NCBI GenBank assembly: GCA_038325105.1
Contig: JBBQIR010000006.1
Span: 1 to 53,840, forward strand
Origin: WSXY01 sp038325105
GTDB taxonomy: Bacteria; Actinomycetota; Coriobacteriia; Anaerosomatales; Anaerosomataceae
Direction of reading: 5' to 3'
DNA: 53,840 bases
A model generated the notes under the pieces. It searched no databases. It had not been told where the DNA came from and saw only the letters and a list, made by a program, of their open reading frames with translations. This document shows, piece after piece, positions 1-6,120 of the stretch. Within the stretch, counting starts at the first letter, position 1. Every line of letters begins with the position of its first letter. A program made the position numbers and the translations under genes.

Positions 1-2
1 TC

Positions 3-44
3 GTGGACTTCGTACGAGCTACGGGTCGTGCGGGAGACTCCTAA
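3..44 (+). CDS. Possible 3' end of the preceding cassette gene
   Basis: One open frame enters from the left edge and stops with TAA at 42-44, inside the R'' box of the first attC. The same arrangement (stop codon within R'') is seen at 1199-1201. Only about 13 residues are visible and no family can be assigned, so this is tentative. Confidence 0.2.
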   Translation: MDFVRATGRAGDS

Positions 45-138
45 CAAGCGCATCGACGCAGACAAACCGGCGTGTGAGGTATTCTCGGCTTAGGAGGCGC
101 GCAGGCCGGTTTGCTGGTCATGCGCAAACACGTTAGCC
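39..138 (+). other. attC recombination site 1
   Basis: The left core is TCCTAAC (39-45) followed by AAGCGCATC, and the right end is ATGCGCAAACACGTTAGCC with R' GTTAGCC at 132-138. Inside are the complementary stretches ACAAACCGG and CCGGTTTG, which extend the hairpin. It marks the 5' boundary of the cassette carrying the gene at 154. Confidence 0.85.
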
Positions 139-153
139 AGACGAGGGGGAGCT

Positions 154-573
154 GTGGACCAGACGCAGAATCGCAAGGTGTACCGAAAGCCGTGGATAGC
201 CGCTATCGCTGGCGTCGCTGCGGCCGTGTGGCTGCTGAACGCGGTCCTGAACGTCGTCTGGTTCGGTGAGCTGTCCGTTCTGAACATCGCGCTTCCGCTG
301 CTATGGGCGTTCGTGGCCGTGTTGTACGCTCGTCCGTATGCGGTGGCGAACACCGATGCGATCACGCTTGCGATCGCCCCGCTGCGTCCTCGGACCCTGG
401 CCTGGAATCAGATCGTCTCCTTCGACGAAGTCAAGCCCGGTATCGCCCGCCTCGGCCTGGCAGACGGTGGCAAGCTCACATTCCGGCTGAAGGACGCGCG
501 AGTGCAGGACCAGGAGTATCTCCGCTCGGTCCTTCAACCGCGGAGCACAGCTCCCGTCCCAGACTCGGTCTAA
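154..573 (+). CDS. Cassette-borne membrane protein, two helices plus soluble tail
   Basis: The protein has 139 residues. Residues about 14-32 and 36-60 form two hydrophobic helices (IAAIAGVAAAVWLL and LPLLWAFVAVLYA). They are followed by a soluble tail with alternating hydrophobic residues (TLAWNQIVSFDEVKPG), resembling the PH-like tails of small bacterial membrane proteins; that comparison is an inference. The GTG start at 154 is preceded by GAGGGGGAG at good spacing and lies 15 bases after the R' box of attC 1. Such closeness between attC and start codon is normal for cassettes. Function is unknown. Confidence 0.7.
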   Translation: MDQTQNRKVYRKPWIAAIAGVAAAVWLLNAVLNVVWFGELSVLNIALPLLWAFVAVLYARPYAVANTDAITLAIAPLRPRTLAWNQIVSFDEVKPGIARLGLADGGKLTFRLKDARVQDQEYLRSVLQPRSTAPVPDSV

Positions 574-648
574 GACGCCGCTGCCTGGATGGGTCCTCGG
601 TTACACTGCACAGTATCGGCGCGCAGCTGATGCGCAATCACGTTAGGC
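571..648 (+). other. attC site 2 with degenerate left half
   Basis: The right half (about 590-648) nearly matches the right half of attC 3, including CAGCTGATGCGCAA and R' GTTAGGC at 642-648. The left arm GCGCATCCAGCTG is missing; only TCTAAG near the stop codon of the preceding gene resembles R''. It may be unable to fold and recombine. Confidence 0.6.
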
Positions 649-661
649 GGAGAGGGGCAAC

Positions 662-1201
662 GTGTTCCCAACGAGCGTCGTGGGTCATCTTGAGGTGCCA
701 GACCTGAGCATGTCGAGTGCCCAGAAGCTTCTCTCGGCTGTGCAGGACCTTCTCGTCTCGGTGGGAGCAGGCGATGTCTCGCAGGTCGGCGATTCCGTGT
801 CGTTTAGCGCAGGCATGTTCCGTCCTCGCCTTTGGTCTAGTCGCGACGGCCTGTCGATCGTCGACAGAGGTACCGTTCAGGTCGAGCCCGGCAGTCCAGG
901 GCGTATCAGTTACAACCTACCGACACTACAACTGCTCGTCACTGCGAGTCTCAGCATGCCTCTCATCGCGCTGCCGCTCCTTCGCTACGAGGGCCCTCCC
1001 ATCGCGCCGGTCTTCCTTGTCTTGGGGTGGGCCTGGGTCGTCGGGGGCAACTCAGTTTACGCGCGCATGAGATTCCGCAGATTCCTTCGCCGCGCCGTAG
1101 AATCGGTAATCCAGCCCGCGCCAGCTCCGGAGAGCGGGGCTCACCCCCGGCCATCGAGCGCACAGGCAGACTCGTTCTGGGCTGGGGATGATCCCGCCTG
1201 A
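662..1201 (+). CDS. Cassette-borne hypothetical membrane protein
   Basis: The protein has 179 residues and belongs to no family I recognise. The first about 95 residues are soluble, with several GDSVSF/GLSIV-type beta-like stretches. Two hydrophobic segments follow, at about residues 97-117 (LLVTASLSMPLIALPLL) and 121-140 (APVFLVLGWAWVVGGNSV), then a basic stretch (RMRFRRFLRR) and a Pro/Ala-rich tail. The GTG start at 662 is preceded by GAGGGGC. The TGA stop at 1199-1201 overlaps the R'' box of attC 3, so the reading frame fills the cassette completely. The basic residues after the second helix suggest a cytoplasmic tail. Confidence 0.7.
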   Translation: MFPTSVVGHLEVPDLSMSSAQKLLSAVQDLLVSVGAGDVSQVGDSVSFSAGMFRPRLWSSRDGLSIVDRGTVQVEPGSPGRISYNLPTLQLLVTASLSMPLIALPLLRYEGPPIAPVFLVLGWAWVVGGNSVYARMRFRRFLRRAVESVIQPAPAPESGAHPRPSSAQADSFWAGDDPA

Positions 1202-1283
1202 CAAGCGCATCCAGCTGACGCGCACGGGTCCTCGGTTACACTGCACCGTATCGGCGCGCAGCTGATGCGCAAACACGTTAGGC
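1196..1283 (+). other. attC recombination site 3
   Basis: R'' is GCCTGAC at 1196-1202 (the consensus would be GCCTAAC) and R' is GTTAGGC at 1277-1283. Left arm 1205-1217 pairs with right arm 1259-1270 apart from the extra C at 1212. The loop contains GGGTCCTCGGTTACACTG, shared with attC 2. Confidence 0.9.
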
Positions 1284-1306
1284 AGAGCGGGGGGCGAGGG
1301 GGGACA

Positions 1307-1840
1307 TTGAGCGAGGCGGCGTGGCGACCAGATCCACTGCACGGCCACGAGCTACGTTACTGGAACGGCGGCCGGTTGGACCGGACATATGGCTGACGAT
1401 GCCCATGTGGCCTGGGACACGGCTGGGCTCGAGCGGCTTGGCAGCGTCGCGGACCGAGCGACGCCTATCCCAGCGATACCACGGCCCGGGCGGTTTGGGG
1501 TCTTGCTGTCGACTTGGGCCGCCGGCGCCATGAGGGTCATCCTCTCCGTGATGGCGGTGAGCCTCATCCTGGGAGTCTCGATAGCTGGGGTGCAGAGCCT
1601 CGATTCATCAATGCTGTTCATGCTTGTCTTCTTCGGCTTCGGAGCGGTGTCGGGACTATCTCTGCTGCAAGGTCGGGAGTCAGCCCGGAGCGCCGTCACC
1701 GATCTTTCTGTGGTGCTGCTCTTGGGGGCGTCCTTCTGAGCCAACTAGGCATAAGCGCCGTTGCGGCATACCCGTTTGACCGCACGAGCCCATGGCCTTA
1801 TGTCACTGTGTTCTGGCTCACATGCGTGGTTGGAGGCTAG
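1307..1840 (+). pseudogene. DUF2510 plus four-helix membrane protein, two frameshifts
   Basis: From a TTG at 1307 with SD GAGGGGGG, the first frame encodes a DUF2510-like start (WRPDPLHGHELRYWNGG). It breaks at a TT doublet (1376-1377): removing one T restores R-W-T-G-H-M-A-D-D and continues into the frame that starts ATG at 1389. That frame encodes two helices and stops at 1739. Adding one G to the G5 run at 1724-1728 restores a third and fourth hydrophobic segment ending at the TAG 1838-1840. DUF2510 is a short domain usually followed by membrane helices in Actinobacteria, so the joined reading makes a sensible protein. The two shifts compensate each other. They could be real decay or homopolymer sequencing errors. 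If real, only a 116-residue fragment from 1389 is made. Confidence 0.7.
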
Positions 1841-1845
1841 AGGCG

Positions 1846-2397
1846 CTACTCGGCGAGGCGCCTCTGGGCTTCAAGCACCCGAATCGCTTTGGTCACCCGC
1901 ACTGTTACTGCCATGGTCATGCCGATGATTGGCAGTCCTAGGAACAGGACAAACGCCAGGAACAGGATATTCGTGCTGTCCGGCTCGACTGAGTTGACCA
2001 TGAACCAGAAGAGGCCATAGGCGGCGGTCCCCAGCACCAGTCCGTAGCTTGCAAAGGCCGACCGTTTGCGCACGCTCTGGTAATGCGCGATGCGAGACTC
2101 GATGTCGGAGAACAGTTCGAAGGGTTCTTCGGTAGTCGCCTTGCGAAAGATGGCCCATCCACTGAACGCGGCAACAGTCTCGATGCCAGCGTCGGCCATG
2201 AAGGCAAGGTACTGCTTGCCTGATGCCTGAGGGAGCATCCCGGATCGATACGTCCAGGCACCTGGCTCGCTGCGCTCGAATATATAGATGTAGGGGAACC
2301 AGCGAACCATAGCCAACCCTTTGGCGGCCATCCCGTTCAGCCAGAGATCTTCTTTCTCGAAGTCCAAAAAGTTCTTGAAGACGACGTTGTGCTTCAT
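1846..2397 (-). CDS. DUF2812 domain membrane protein
   Basis: The protein has 183 residues. Residues 1 to about 100 match the DUF2812 pattern of a short cytoplasmic domain (FKNFLDFEKEDLWLNGMAAK, then FRKATTEEPFELFSD). Two helices follow (ASYGLVLGTAAYGLFWFM and ILFLAFVLFLGLPIIGMTMA). DUF2812 genes are very commonly paired with a PadR repressor, as here: the ATG overlaps the PadR stop as ATGA, with SD AAGGGGG inside the padR end. The pair lies against the direction of the cassette array. The exact role of DUF2812 proteins is not known; a stress or efflux-related membrane function under PadR control is an inference. Confidence 0.85.
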   Translation of the reverse strand: MKHNVVFKNFLDFEKEDLWLNGMAAKGLAMVRWFPYIYIFERSEPGAWTYRSGMLPQASGKQYLAFMADAGIETVAAFSGWAIFRKATTEEPFELFSDIESRIAHYQSVRKRSAFASYGLVLGTAAYGLFWFMVNSVEPDSTNILFLAFVLFLGLPIIGMTMAVTVRVTKAIRVLEAQRRLAE

Positions 2398-2723
2398 CGC
2401 TGTTCCCCCTTGGTGATGTGTCGGCCGTTCTGCAGGAGCTCTTCTAGGCGCTCTAGTTCGCCGCATACGGTGCGACGCCCAGCGTCGGTGATGACGTACT
2501 CCTTCTTGCGGTCACCTTCGACACCGGCCAGTTGAGTGATCCAACCCTTGTCTGTCAGGGCGGTGAGTGCGCCGTACAGGGTGCCGGGGCCAAGATTGAT
2601 TCTGCCGCCGCTGATCGCATTCACAAGTTGCATGACGCCATAGCCGTGAAGCGGTGTGTAGAGGCCGAGTAGGACATAGTAGACGGTCTCGGTCAGTGGG
2701 CCATTCCTGGCTTCGGGAGGCAT
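2394..2723 (-). CDS. PadR family transcriptional regulator
   Basis: The protein has 109 residues, the compact form of the family. It shows the PadR winged-helix pattern: LTETVYYVLLGLYTPLHGYG near the start, then INLGPGTLYGALTALTDKGWI for the recognition helix and the GDRKKEYVITDAGRR wing. The C-terminal helix ELERLEELLQ is for dimerisation. I chose the ATG at 2723 because GGAAGGTG precedes it; an upstream ATG at 2759 would add a 12-residue extension. It likely represses its own operon, since a palindrome sits between the -35 and -10 boxes of the promoter at 2783-2811. The repressor and DUF2812 genes form one cassette-borne operon. Confidence 0.88.
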   Translation of the reverse strand: MPPEARNGPLTETVYYVLLGLYTPLHGYGVMQLVNAISGGRINLGPGTLYGALTALTDKGWITQLAGVEGDRKKEYVITDAGRRTVCGELERLEELLQNGRHITKGEQR

Positions 2724-2782
2724 GGTCACCTTCCTTCCGGATAGCTGATGGTAATACATCGTGCGGCGATACAACGTAGTAC

Positions 2783-2811
2783 GGTATATCGTGCGACGAC
2801 ATATCTGTCAA
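2783..2811 (-). promoter_or_regulatory. Promoter of the padR-DUF2812 operon
   Basis: On the minus strand TTGACA (2806-2811) is followed after exactly 17 bases by TATACC (2783-2788). It is the best sigma-70-like promoter in the array, and shows that the reversed operon does not need an integron promoter. Confidence 0.75.
2785..2803. promoter_or_regulatory. Probable PadR operator palindrome
   Basis: TATATCGT-GCG-ACGACATA is an inverted repeat (7 of 8 positions) lying in the spacer of the padR promoter. A direct copy of its core, ATCGTGCGRCGA, occurs at 2758-2769, 30 bases away, i.e. about three helical turns. Binding here would block RNA polymerase. Confidence 0.55.
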
Positions 2812-3020
2812 CTCTGTGCGAGAGCATCCATATGCGGATGCGCCTGGCAATGTCTCGCTCAGCGCAAATTGACCGGCCTTCCCAAAAAGTCGGTAGCCAA
2901 CGTCTCGCAGCCAGTGACGCTCGATCGCGACTTCCTCACAGGCGGGGTCGGCAGGTTGCCGGACGGTAAGCGCGATTTGATCCTCTAGGGGTCGATGTCG
3001 TCTTGGGACGTTGAGTCGGC

Positions 3021-3106
3021 CTCGAACAAGCGCATCCAACTGGCGCGACAAGCGCTAGACTGAGTGAGAGGCATCGGCGCGCAGCTGATGCGCAAACACG
3101 TTAGAC
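3021..3106 (+). other. attC recombination site 4
   Basis: CTCGAAC (3021-3027), then AAGCGCATCCAACTGGCGCG on the left. On the right are GCGCGCAGCTGATGCGCAA and R' GTTAGAC (3100-3106). It closes the cassette that holds the PadR operon. Confidence 0.88.
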
Positions 3107-3126
3107 CCAAGCAGGTGGTGGTGCCG

Positions 3127-3681
3127 TTACTGTCCAGCAAACTGCGGCCCCATCGTCTCACGCAGCACTCTCGTCACTCGCTTACTGAATTCGCCGGCGT
3201 CCGTCCGCGTCACATTCTCCATATGGAGGGCAATCAGCGCTTCGCGACGATAGAAGTGCATCGGTCGGCCCGGGTAGAAGTTGACGGAACTGCGAGTCTC
3301 ACTGGAGTCGATCGTGATACTCGATCCGTCTGGAGCGACACCCGCGGCGGCCTTGATGGCCGCTTCTTCATCGGTGAACGTGTAGACGTAGATCGCCTCT
3401 TCTTCAATCACCAACGGCGAGAAGTCGCTCTCTGGCCCAAACAGATCCGATTTCTTTGGTGAGTCCGCAGCCACGACGACCAGTCCGGCACGCTCCAGCG
3501 CTAGCTGAAGCCCCATGAGGTCGAAGCCCGATTGTCCGGATGGTTCTGCTGTCACATTGGCAGTGCCGACATCGGGTGCCATGGAAGAATCGGTGGGGGT
3601 CTGAAGTTGCGCACATCCCGCAAGCGTCAACAGCAGCATGACCCCCGCAGATGCGAGCAGGCCACGTCGGTTGAGCGGCAT
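3127..3681 (-). CDS. Cassette-borne lipoprotein, reversed orientation
   Basis: The protein has 184 residues. After MPLNRRG comes a hydrophobic stretch ending in the lipobox LAGC, so it should be lipidated and anchored outside the membrane. The mature part is soluble, with FDLMGLQLALERAGL and VYTFTDEEAAIKAAAGV followed by NFYPGRPMHFYRREALIAL, a compact mixed alpha/beta layout. I cannot name a family. The ATG at 3681 has SD GAGGGG. The gene runs opposite to the array and therefore must rely on a promoter of its own within the cassette, which I could not identify clearly. Confidence 0.75.
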   Translation of the reverse strand: MPLNRRGLLASAGVMLLLTLAGCAQLQTPTDSSMAPDVGTANVTAEPSGQSGFDLMGLQLALERAGLVVVAADSPKKSDLFGPESDFSPLVIEEEAIYVYTFTDEEAAIKAAAGVAPDGSSITIDSSETRSSVNFYPGRPMHFYRREALIALHMENVTRTDAGEFSKRVTRVLRETMGPQFAGQ

Positions 3682-3805
3682 CTTGTCCCCTCCGTCAGCT
3701 CGCGAGCACCGGCACACTCGGCATACCCTGCTCCTCTACCTTGGACGCGTCGCGGGACTGCATGGTTCGCGGTTGCTGAGCAGGAGAGGACTCGTGTCAC
3801 GCTGG

Positions 3806-3837
3806 GTCTAACCAGCGCATCGACCTGACTTCGCAAG
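3806..3837 (+). other. Orphan attC left half-site
   Basis: GTCTAAC (3806-3812), then CAGCGCATCGACCTGACTTC, repeats the R''/L'' layout. No right arm follows; instead the complete attC 5 begins directly at 3838. It looks like the remnant of a deleted or nested site. Confidence 0.55.
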
Positions 3838-3922
3838 TCCTGACAAGCGCATCCAGCTGACGCGGCAAGCGCCAGACTGGGTGAACGGTATCGGCGCGCA
3901 GCCCATGCCCAACACGTTAGCT
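3838..3922 (+). other. attC recombination site 5
   Basis: TCCTGAC (3838-3844), then AAGCGCATCCAGCTGACGCG on the left. The right arm is altered (GCGCGCAGCCCATGCCCAA) before R' GTTAGCT (3916-3922). The arm mismatch CCCATGCCC versus the usual TGATGCGC may weaken folding. Confidence 0.82.
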
Positions 3923-3946
3923 TCAGCCCCGACACCACTTACCCGC

Positions 3947-3975
3947 TTGCACGGTATCCGTGATAGCGGTATAGT
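3947..3975 (+). promoter_or_regulatory. Promoter of higBA
   Basis: TTGCAC (3947-3952), 17-base spacer, TATAGT (3970-3975). The GGTAT motif occurs at the start of the spacer and again overlapping the -10 box, a possible binding pattern for the antitoxin complex. The toxin start codon is 23 bases downstream. Confidence 0.7.
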
Positions 3976-3998
3976 GCTCTTGTGACCAAGGAGGTCTG

Positions 3999-4292
3999 AT
4001 GATCGTCTCGTTCGGCGACCGCGCAACTGAGGACTTGTACCACAACCGGCCCACCAGCCGGGCGCGTCGGTTTCCGCAAGACATCATCGGCTTGGCCCTG
4101 GTCAGGCTCGATATGCTTAACGGTTCCTCGGCGGTGCTCGACTTGCGCTCGCCTCCCGGGAATCGGCTCGAGGCTCTCAAAGGCGACCTGAAGGGTTCGC
4201 ACTCGATCCGGGTCAACGACCAATGGAGGCTCGTGTTCCGCTGGGAGGGCAACAACGTCCTTGATGTGCGACTGATGGACTATCACAAGTAG
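3999..4292 (+). CDS. higB: HigB-type toxin (RelE superfamily)
   Basis: The protein has 97 residues, the usual size. It matches the HigB ribosome-dependent mRNA interferase pattern: IVSFGDRATEDLY at the N-terminus, ARRFPQDIIGLALVRLDML in the helix, then SPPGNRLEALKGDLKGSHSI and VNDQWRLVFRWEGNNVLDVRLMDYH in the C-terminal sheet, with the basic residues and the final histidine typical of this group. The SD is GGAGG. The toxin precedes the antitoxin, the order characteristic of higBA. As a cassette, it would penalise loss of the array. Confidence 0.92.
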   Translation: MIVSFGDRATEDLYHNRPTSRARRFPQDIIGLALVRLDMLNGSSAVLDLRSPPGNRLEALKGDLKGSHSIRVNDQWRLVFRWEGNNVLDVRLMDYHK

Positions 4293-4303
4293 GAGGTTTG
4301 GCC

Positions 4304-4591
4304 ATGATCCCGGAAAACCGCATCCCCACGCATCCCGGCGTGATCCTCGGCCAGGAGTTCTTGGCTCCGCTCGGTATCTCGCAGGTGGCGTTCGCCGCAC
4401 ACCTCGGTGTCCCGGTGCAACGCATCAACGAGCTCATCAACGGCAAGCGCGGCATCACTCCTGAGACCGCGTGGCTCTTGGCCGCCGCGCTGAACACCAC
4501 GCCGGAGTTCTGGATCAACCTGCAGGCGGCGTATGATCTGGCTCGCAGTCGGCCGGCTGAACCAGTCGAACGACTGGCGGCGGTAGGGTAA
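4304..4591 (+). CDS. higA: HigA antitoxin, helix-turn-helix
   Basis: The protein has 95 residues. IPTHPGVILGQEFLAPLGIS is the HigA signature opening, followed by the XRE-like helix-turn-helix (QVAFAAHLGVPVQRINELIN) and ALNTTPEFWINLQAAYDL. Such antitoxins bind the toxin and repress the shared promoter. I chose the ATG at 4304 over the TTG at 4298: the SD AGGAGG at 4291-4296, which overlaps the higB stop, is 7 bases from the ATG but only 1 from the TTG. It is translationally coupled to higB. Confidence 0.92.
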   Translation: MIPENRIPTHPGVILGQEFLAPLGISQVAFAAHLGVPVQRINELINGKRGITPETAWLLAAALNTTPEFWINLQAAYDLARSRPAEPVERLAAVG

Positions 4592-4608
4592 ACGTCCTCG
4601 GCTCGCGA

Positions 4609-4716
4609 AGCTAACAAGCGCATCCAGCTGACGCGACATACGCTAGACTTCCAGTAAGCCATCGGCGCGCAGCTGATGACTCGCTTCGCTCGCAGATTAT
4701 CCGTAACACGTTAGGC
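4609..4716 (+). other. attC recombination site 6 with insertion in the right arm
   Basis: AGCTAAC (4609-4615), then AAGCGCATCCAGCTGACGCG; R' GTTAGGC at 4710-4716. About 27 extra bases (ACTCGCTTCGCTCGCAG and following) separate GCTGATG from the R' region, making this the longest site of the array. Confidence 0.82.
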
Positions 4717-4736
4717 GCAACCAGGGGAGGTGCGGG

Positions 4737-5150
4737 ATGGCCGAGCTCAAGACGAAGCCAACTCCGGAGAGCGTAGAGGCCTTCATCCAGGCGATCGTCG
4801 ATGATGGTCGTCGGCAGGACTGTCTGACGCTTGAGGCCATGATGGCCAGGGTCACCGAGGCTGAGCCCACAATGTGGAGCTCAGGGATCATCGGGTTCGG
4901 CAGCTACCGCTACACGTACGCCACCGGTCGCGAGGGAGACTGGTTCGAGGTCGGTTTCGCATCGCGGAAGGCCAATATAGCCCTCTATGTCATGCCGGGT
5001 CTCGACCGCTTCGAGGAGCACCTTTCTGAACTCGGTGCGTTCAAGATGGGCAAGGGCTGCATCTACATCAAGCATTTGGCGGACATCGATCTAGGGGTGC
5101 TCGAAGGGCTGCTGACGGCGTCAGTAGCCCTGCTCAGGCAAGCCGACTAG
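4737..5150 (+). CDS. DUF1801 (YdhG-like) protein
   Basis: The protein has 137 residues. It matches the DUF1801 fold family over its full length: TPESVEAFIQAIVDDGRRQD, MMARVTEAEPTMWSSGIIGF, then YTYATGREGDWFEVGFASRK, the LYVMPGLDRFEEHL stretch and the KMGKGCIYIKHLADID block. The family has an iron-chaperone-like (frataxin-like) fold in some members, but most have no known role. The SD GGGGAGG precedes the ATG. It fills one cassette between attC 6 and attC 7. A second, more distant DUF1801 gene lies at 15248. Confidence 0.88.
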   Translation: MAELKTKPTPESVEAFIQAIVDDGRRQDCLTLEAMMARVTEAEPTMWSSGIIGFGSYRYTYATGREGDWFEVGFASRKANIALYVMPGLDRFEEHLSELGAFKMGKGCIYIKHLADIDLGVLEGLLTASVALLRQAD

Positions 5151-5154
5151 GTGT

Positions 5155-5236
5155 GTCGAACAGGGGACCCGACTTCGCAAGTCGTCGGCTACCACGTGAG
5201 TCCTCGGGCGCGGGTCATCCGCCAAACACGTTAGAT
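5155..5236 (+). other. attC recombination site 7 (divergent type)
   Basis: GTCGAAC (5155-5161) and R' GTTAGAT (5230-5236). The arms differ from the common type: GGGACCCG on the left pairs with CGGGTC near 5211-5216. A small hairpin GACTT-CGC-AAGTC lies inside the left half; the same bases occur in the orphan half-site at 3806. Confidence 0.72.
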
Positions 5237-5265
5237 GCACAAACGACAGTGCCGGTGGTATCATC

Positions 5266-5289
5266 TTTGGTAGCGAAGGAGGTACCAAA
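5266..5289 (+). promoter_or_regulatory. Inverted repeat enclosing the antitoxin SD
   Basis: TTTGGTA and TACCAAA are perfect 7-base arms around GCGAAGGAGG. The SD lies in the loop and the right arm ends at the A of the start codon. It could be an operator for the antitoxin or an RNA hairpin that shapes translation initiation. Confidence 0.5.
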
Positions 5290-5564
5290 TGAGTGCAATG
5301 CCCGCCATCGTCCCAATCAGCGAACTCCGCCAGGATGCTTCGGCGATCATCAAGCAAGCGTCGTCCTCGGGCGATCCGGTGTTCATCACGCAGCACGGTC
5401 GCGCTTCAGCCGTACTCGTCAGCGCTGGTGCCTACGAGCGCACCCAGCGTGAGCTCGAGATACTGCGGATTCTTGCGCAAGGTGAGGTTGATATCGCGGC
5501 AGGCAACGGCGTGAGCTTCGAAGAGGTCATGGCGACCGCAGACCACCTACTGAGCCAGCTGTGA
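5289..5564 (+). CDS. Phd/YefM-type antitoxin
   Basis: The protein has 91 residues. The N-terminal domain IVPISELRQDASAIIKQASS with DPVFITQHGRASAVLVSAGAYE is the classic Phd/YefM DNA-binding fold. The C-terminal part (EVDIAAGNGVSFEEVMATAD) is the flexible toxin-neutralising tail. The SD AGGAGG is 6 bases from the ATG. The stop overlaps the toxin start by four bases (GTGA). It should repress its own promoter together with the toxin. Confidence 0.9.
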   Translation: MSAMPAIVPISELRQDASAIIKQASSSGDPVFITQHGRASAVLVSAGAYERTQRELEILRILAQGEVDIAAGNGVSFEEVMATADHLLSQL

Positions 5565-5869
5565 CGCGAAGGATCGAGTTCACTCGGTCCGCAGAGTCGC
5601 AGTTCCTTTCGGCGCTCTCCTACATCAGAGCCGAACGAGCGTCGGCGGCGCGCGTGTTCCGCGACCGTGCGGTGAGCACGCTGTCCAACCTGGTCGAGTT
5701 CCCAGAGTCGGGCCGCATCATCCCGGAGTTTCCTGGTCTTGGGTTCCGCGAGGTGCTGGTCGACCGGTACCGCTTCTTCTACAAGCCGGTAGGGGGCGTC
5801 GTATGGGTGGTCGGCGCATGGCACGACGCACAGATTCCGGCAGAGCCGTCGGAGCCGGGTGGCACCTGA
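5561..5869 (+). CDS. ParE/RelE family toxin
   Basis: The protein has 102 residues. RRIEFTRSAESQFLSALSYI and the RVFRDRAVSTLSNLVEFPES helices are followed by GRIIPEFPGLGFREVLVDRY, RFFYKP and VVWVVGAWHDAQ, the ParE/RelE sheet. The fold is clear, but gyrase poisoning (ParE) versus mRNA cleavage (RelE) cannot be decided from sequence alone. The GTG start overlaps the antitoxin stop, so translation is coupled. No attC follows; an IS30 remnant lies where one would be expected. Confidence 0.88.
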   Translation: MTRRIEFTRSAESQFLSALSYIRAERASAARVFRDRAVSTLSNLVEFPESGRIIPEFPGLGFREVLVDRYRFFYKPVGGVVWVVGAWHDAQIPAEPSEPGGT

Positions 5870-6079
5870 CTCCAAGTTTGAAGTGCAACGCCGACTCTGA
5901 CCCGGACGCTCCCGTCCACCCGACTTGTACATAGCATTCCTCCGGTGTCCTGTAGCCCAGTCGCTTCCTCGGTCTGTTGTTGAGCTTGGCCGCGATCGCG
6001 TCCAAGTCGGACTGCGTGATGTGCGTCATGCTCGTCCTCTTCGGCAGGTACTGTCTGATCAACCCGACGGGACTGTGGT
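5868..6079 (-). pseudogene. IS30 family transposase, C-terminal remnant
   Basis: On the minus strand the frame reads YHSPVGLIRQYLPKRTSMTH, then ITQSDLDAIAAKLNNRPRKR and LGYRTPEECY. This is the end of the IS30 catalytic domain, with the conserved NNRPRK-LGYRTP block. The rest of the transposase, its start and the terminal repeats are absent. The remnant occupies the gap between the ParE toxin and the SOUL gene, where an attC would be expected, so insertion and later deletion probably removed that site. Confidence 0.75.
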
Positions 6080-6120
6080 AGATACAGAGTGAAGTTCCAT
6101 ACTCTCGTCGAGGAGGATCC

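Noticed and set aside
1..153. attI site or intI promoter at the left edge
   Set aside because: The first site has full attC arms and no integrase-like frame lies nearby, so the integrase must be farther left or lost.
1724..1739. TGA at 1737-1739 as selenocysteine in the DUF2510 protein
   Set aside because: The protein continues in another frame, and a missing G in a run of five explains it; there is no Cys-type active site.
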